NCBI GenBank assembly: GCA_964498075.1
Contig: CAZCGA010000011.1
Location: forward strand, 1-64,000
DNA from: CAZCGA01 sp964498075
GTDB lineage: Bacteria > Desulfobacterota > Binatia > HRBIN30
Length of the DNA stretch: 64,000 nucleotides
Direction: 5' to 3'
This document shows, one piece after another, positions 63,998-64,000 of the stretch. The translations under genes and the position numbers were made by a program. Under the pieces are notes generated by a model. The model was not told the origin of the DNA, made no database searches, and saw nothing but the letters and a program-made list of their open reading frames with translations. Within the stretch, counting starts at the first letter, position 1, and each line of letters starts with the position of its first letter.

Positions 63998-64000
63998 GAT

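Overview
The window is a high-GC bacterial chromosome segment, most likely from a metagenome-assembled genome: two 10-N scaffold gaps interrupt genes (38847-38856 and 53223-53232). Several traits fit a deltaproteobacterial-type lineage (Myxococcota, Desulfobacterota or Binatota). These are a complete type II secretion operon ending in gspN, CHASE2-adenylate cyclase and multi-GAF histidine kinases, an orphan NtrC-type regulator, secreted proteins with Thr/Pro linkers, and a protein with paired DCNNDGD / DPDKTGD calcium-loop repeats. The assignment is an inference from gene content; no rRNA or other decisive marker is present.

Region 1 (1-3500) is accessory DNA. Two near-identical integron attC-type sites (1004-1067, 2204-2266) and a degenerate third (2927-3006) delimit small cassettes without a visible integrase. 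One cassette carries a small membrane protein and a PLD-like nuclease-fold protein, and another an unknown 190-aa protein. The last site abuts a DUF4160 gene that seems to lack its first residues, followed by its usual partner DUF2442. Region 2 (3600-9400) holds an SDR protein, a dodecin, an MBL hydrolase, a DsbA-like thiol protein and a large exported beta-helix-like protein.

Region 3 (9670-17184) is housekeeping: tRNA-Val(GAC), thrS-rpmI-rplT-pheS-pheT-ihfA-merR (infC is absent from its usual place after thrS), a small winged-helix protein and tRNA-Pro(GGG). Region 4 (17267-24520) is surE-pcm-nlpD, apt, fumC and a translationally coupled adenylate cyclase/MBL hydrolase pair. Region 5 (24549-37315) holds a decayed beta-propeller pseudogene, an NTF2-like protein, a TetR-SDR operon with a clear operator, an exported matrixin-like protease, a large GAF histidine kinase, a dockerin-like exported protein, a CBS protein and a sigma-54 response regulator.

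Region 6 (36488-50675, minus strand) is one long operon, gspC-D-E-F-G-H-I-J-K-L-M-N plus a membrane-anchored protein. No prepilin peptidase (gspO) is in the window. Divergently, region 7 (50845-57956) encodes an A-type Fe-S carrier and a tetrapyrrole operon: precorrin-2 dehydrogenase, a CcsA/HemX-like protein, hemA, hemC, a cobA-hemD fusion and hemB, then infA. These take glutamyl-tRNA towards uroporphyrinogen III and siroheme; hemL is not in the window. Region 8 (57975-64000) carries a degenerate receiver protein, an ECF sigma/anti-sigma/DUF3106 operon, a second GAF histidine kinase, a multi-spanning GT-C-like membrane protein and a basic protein at the window edge.
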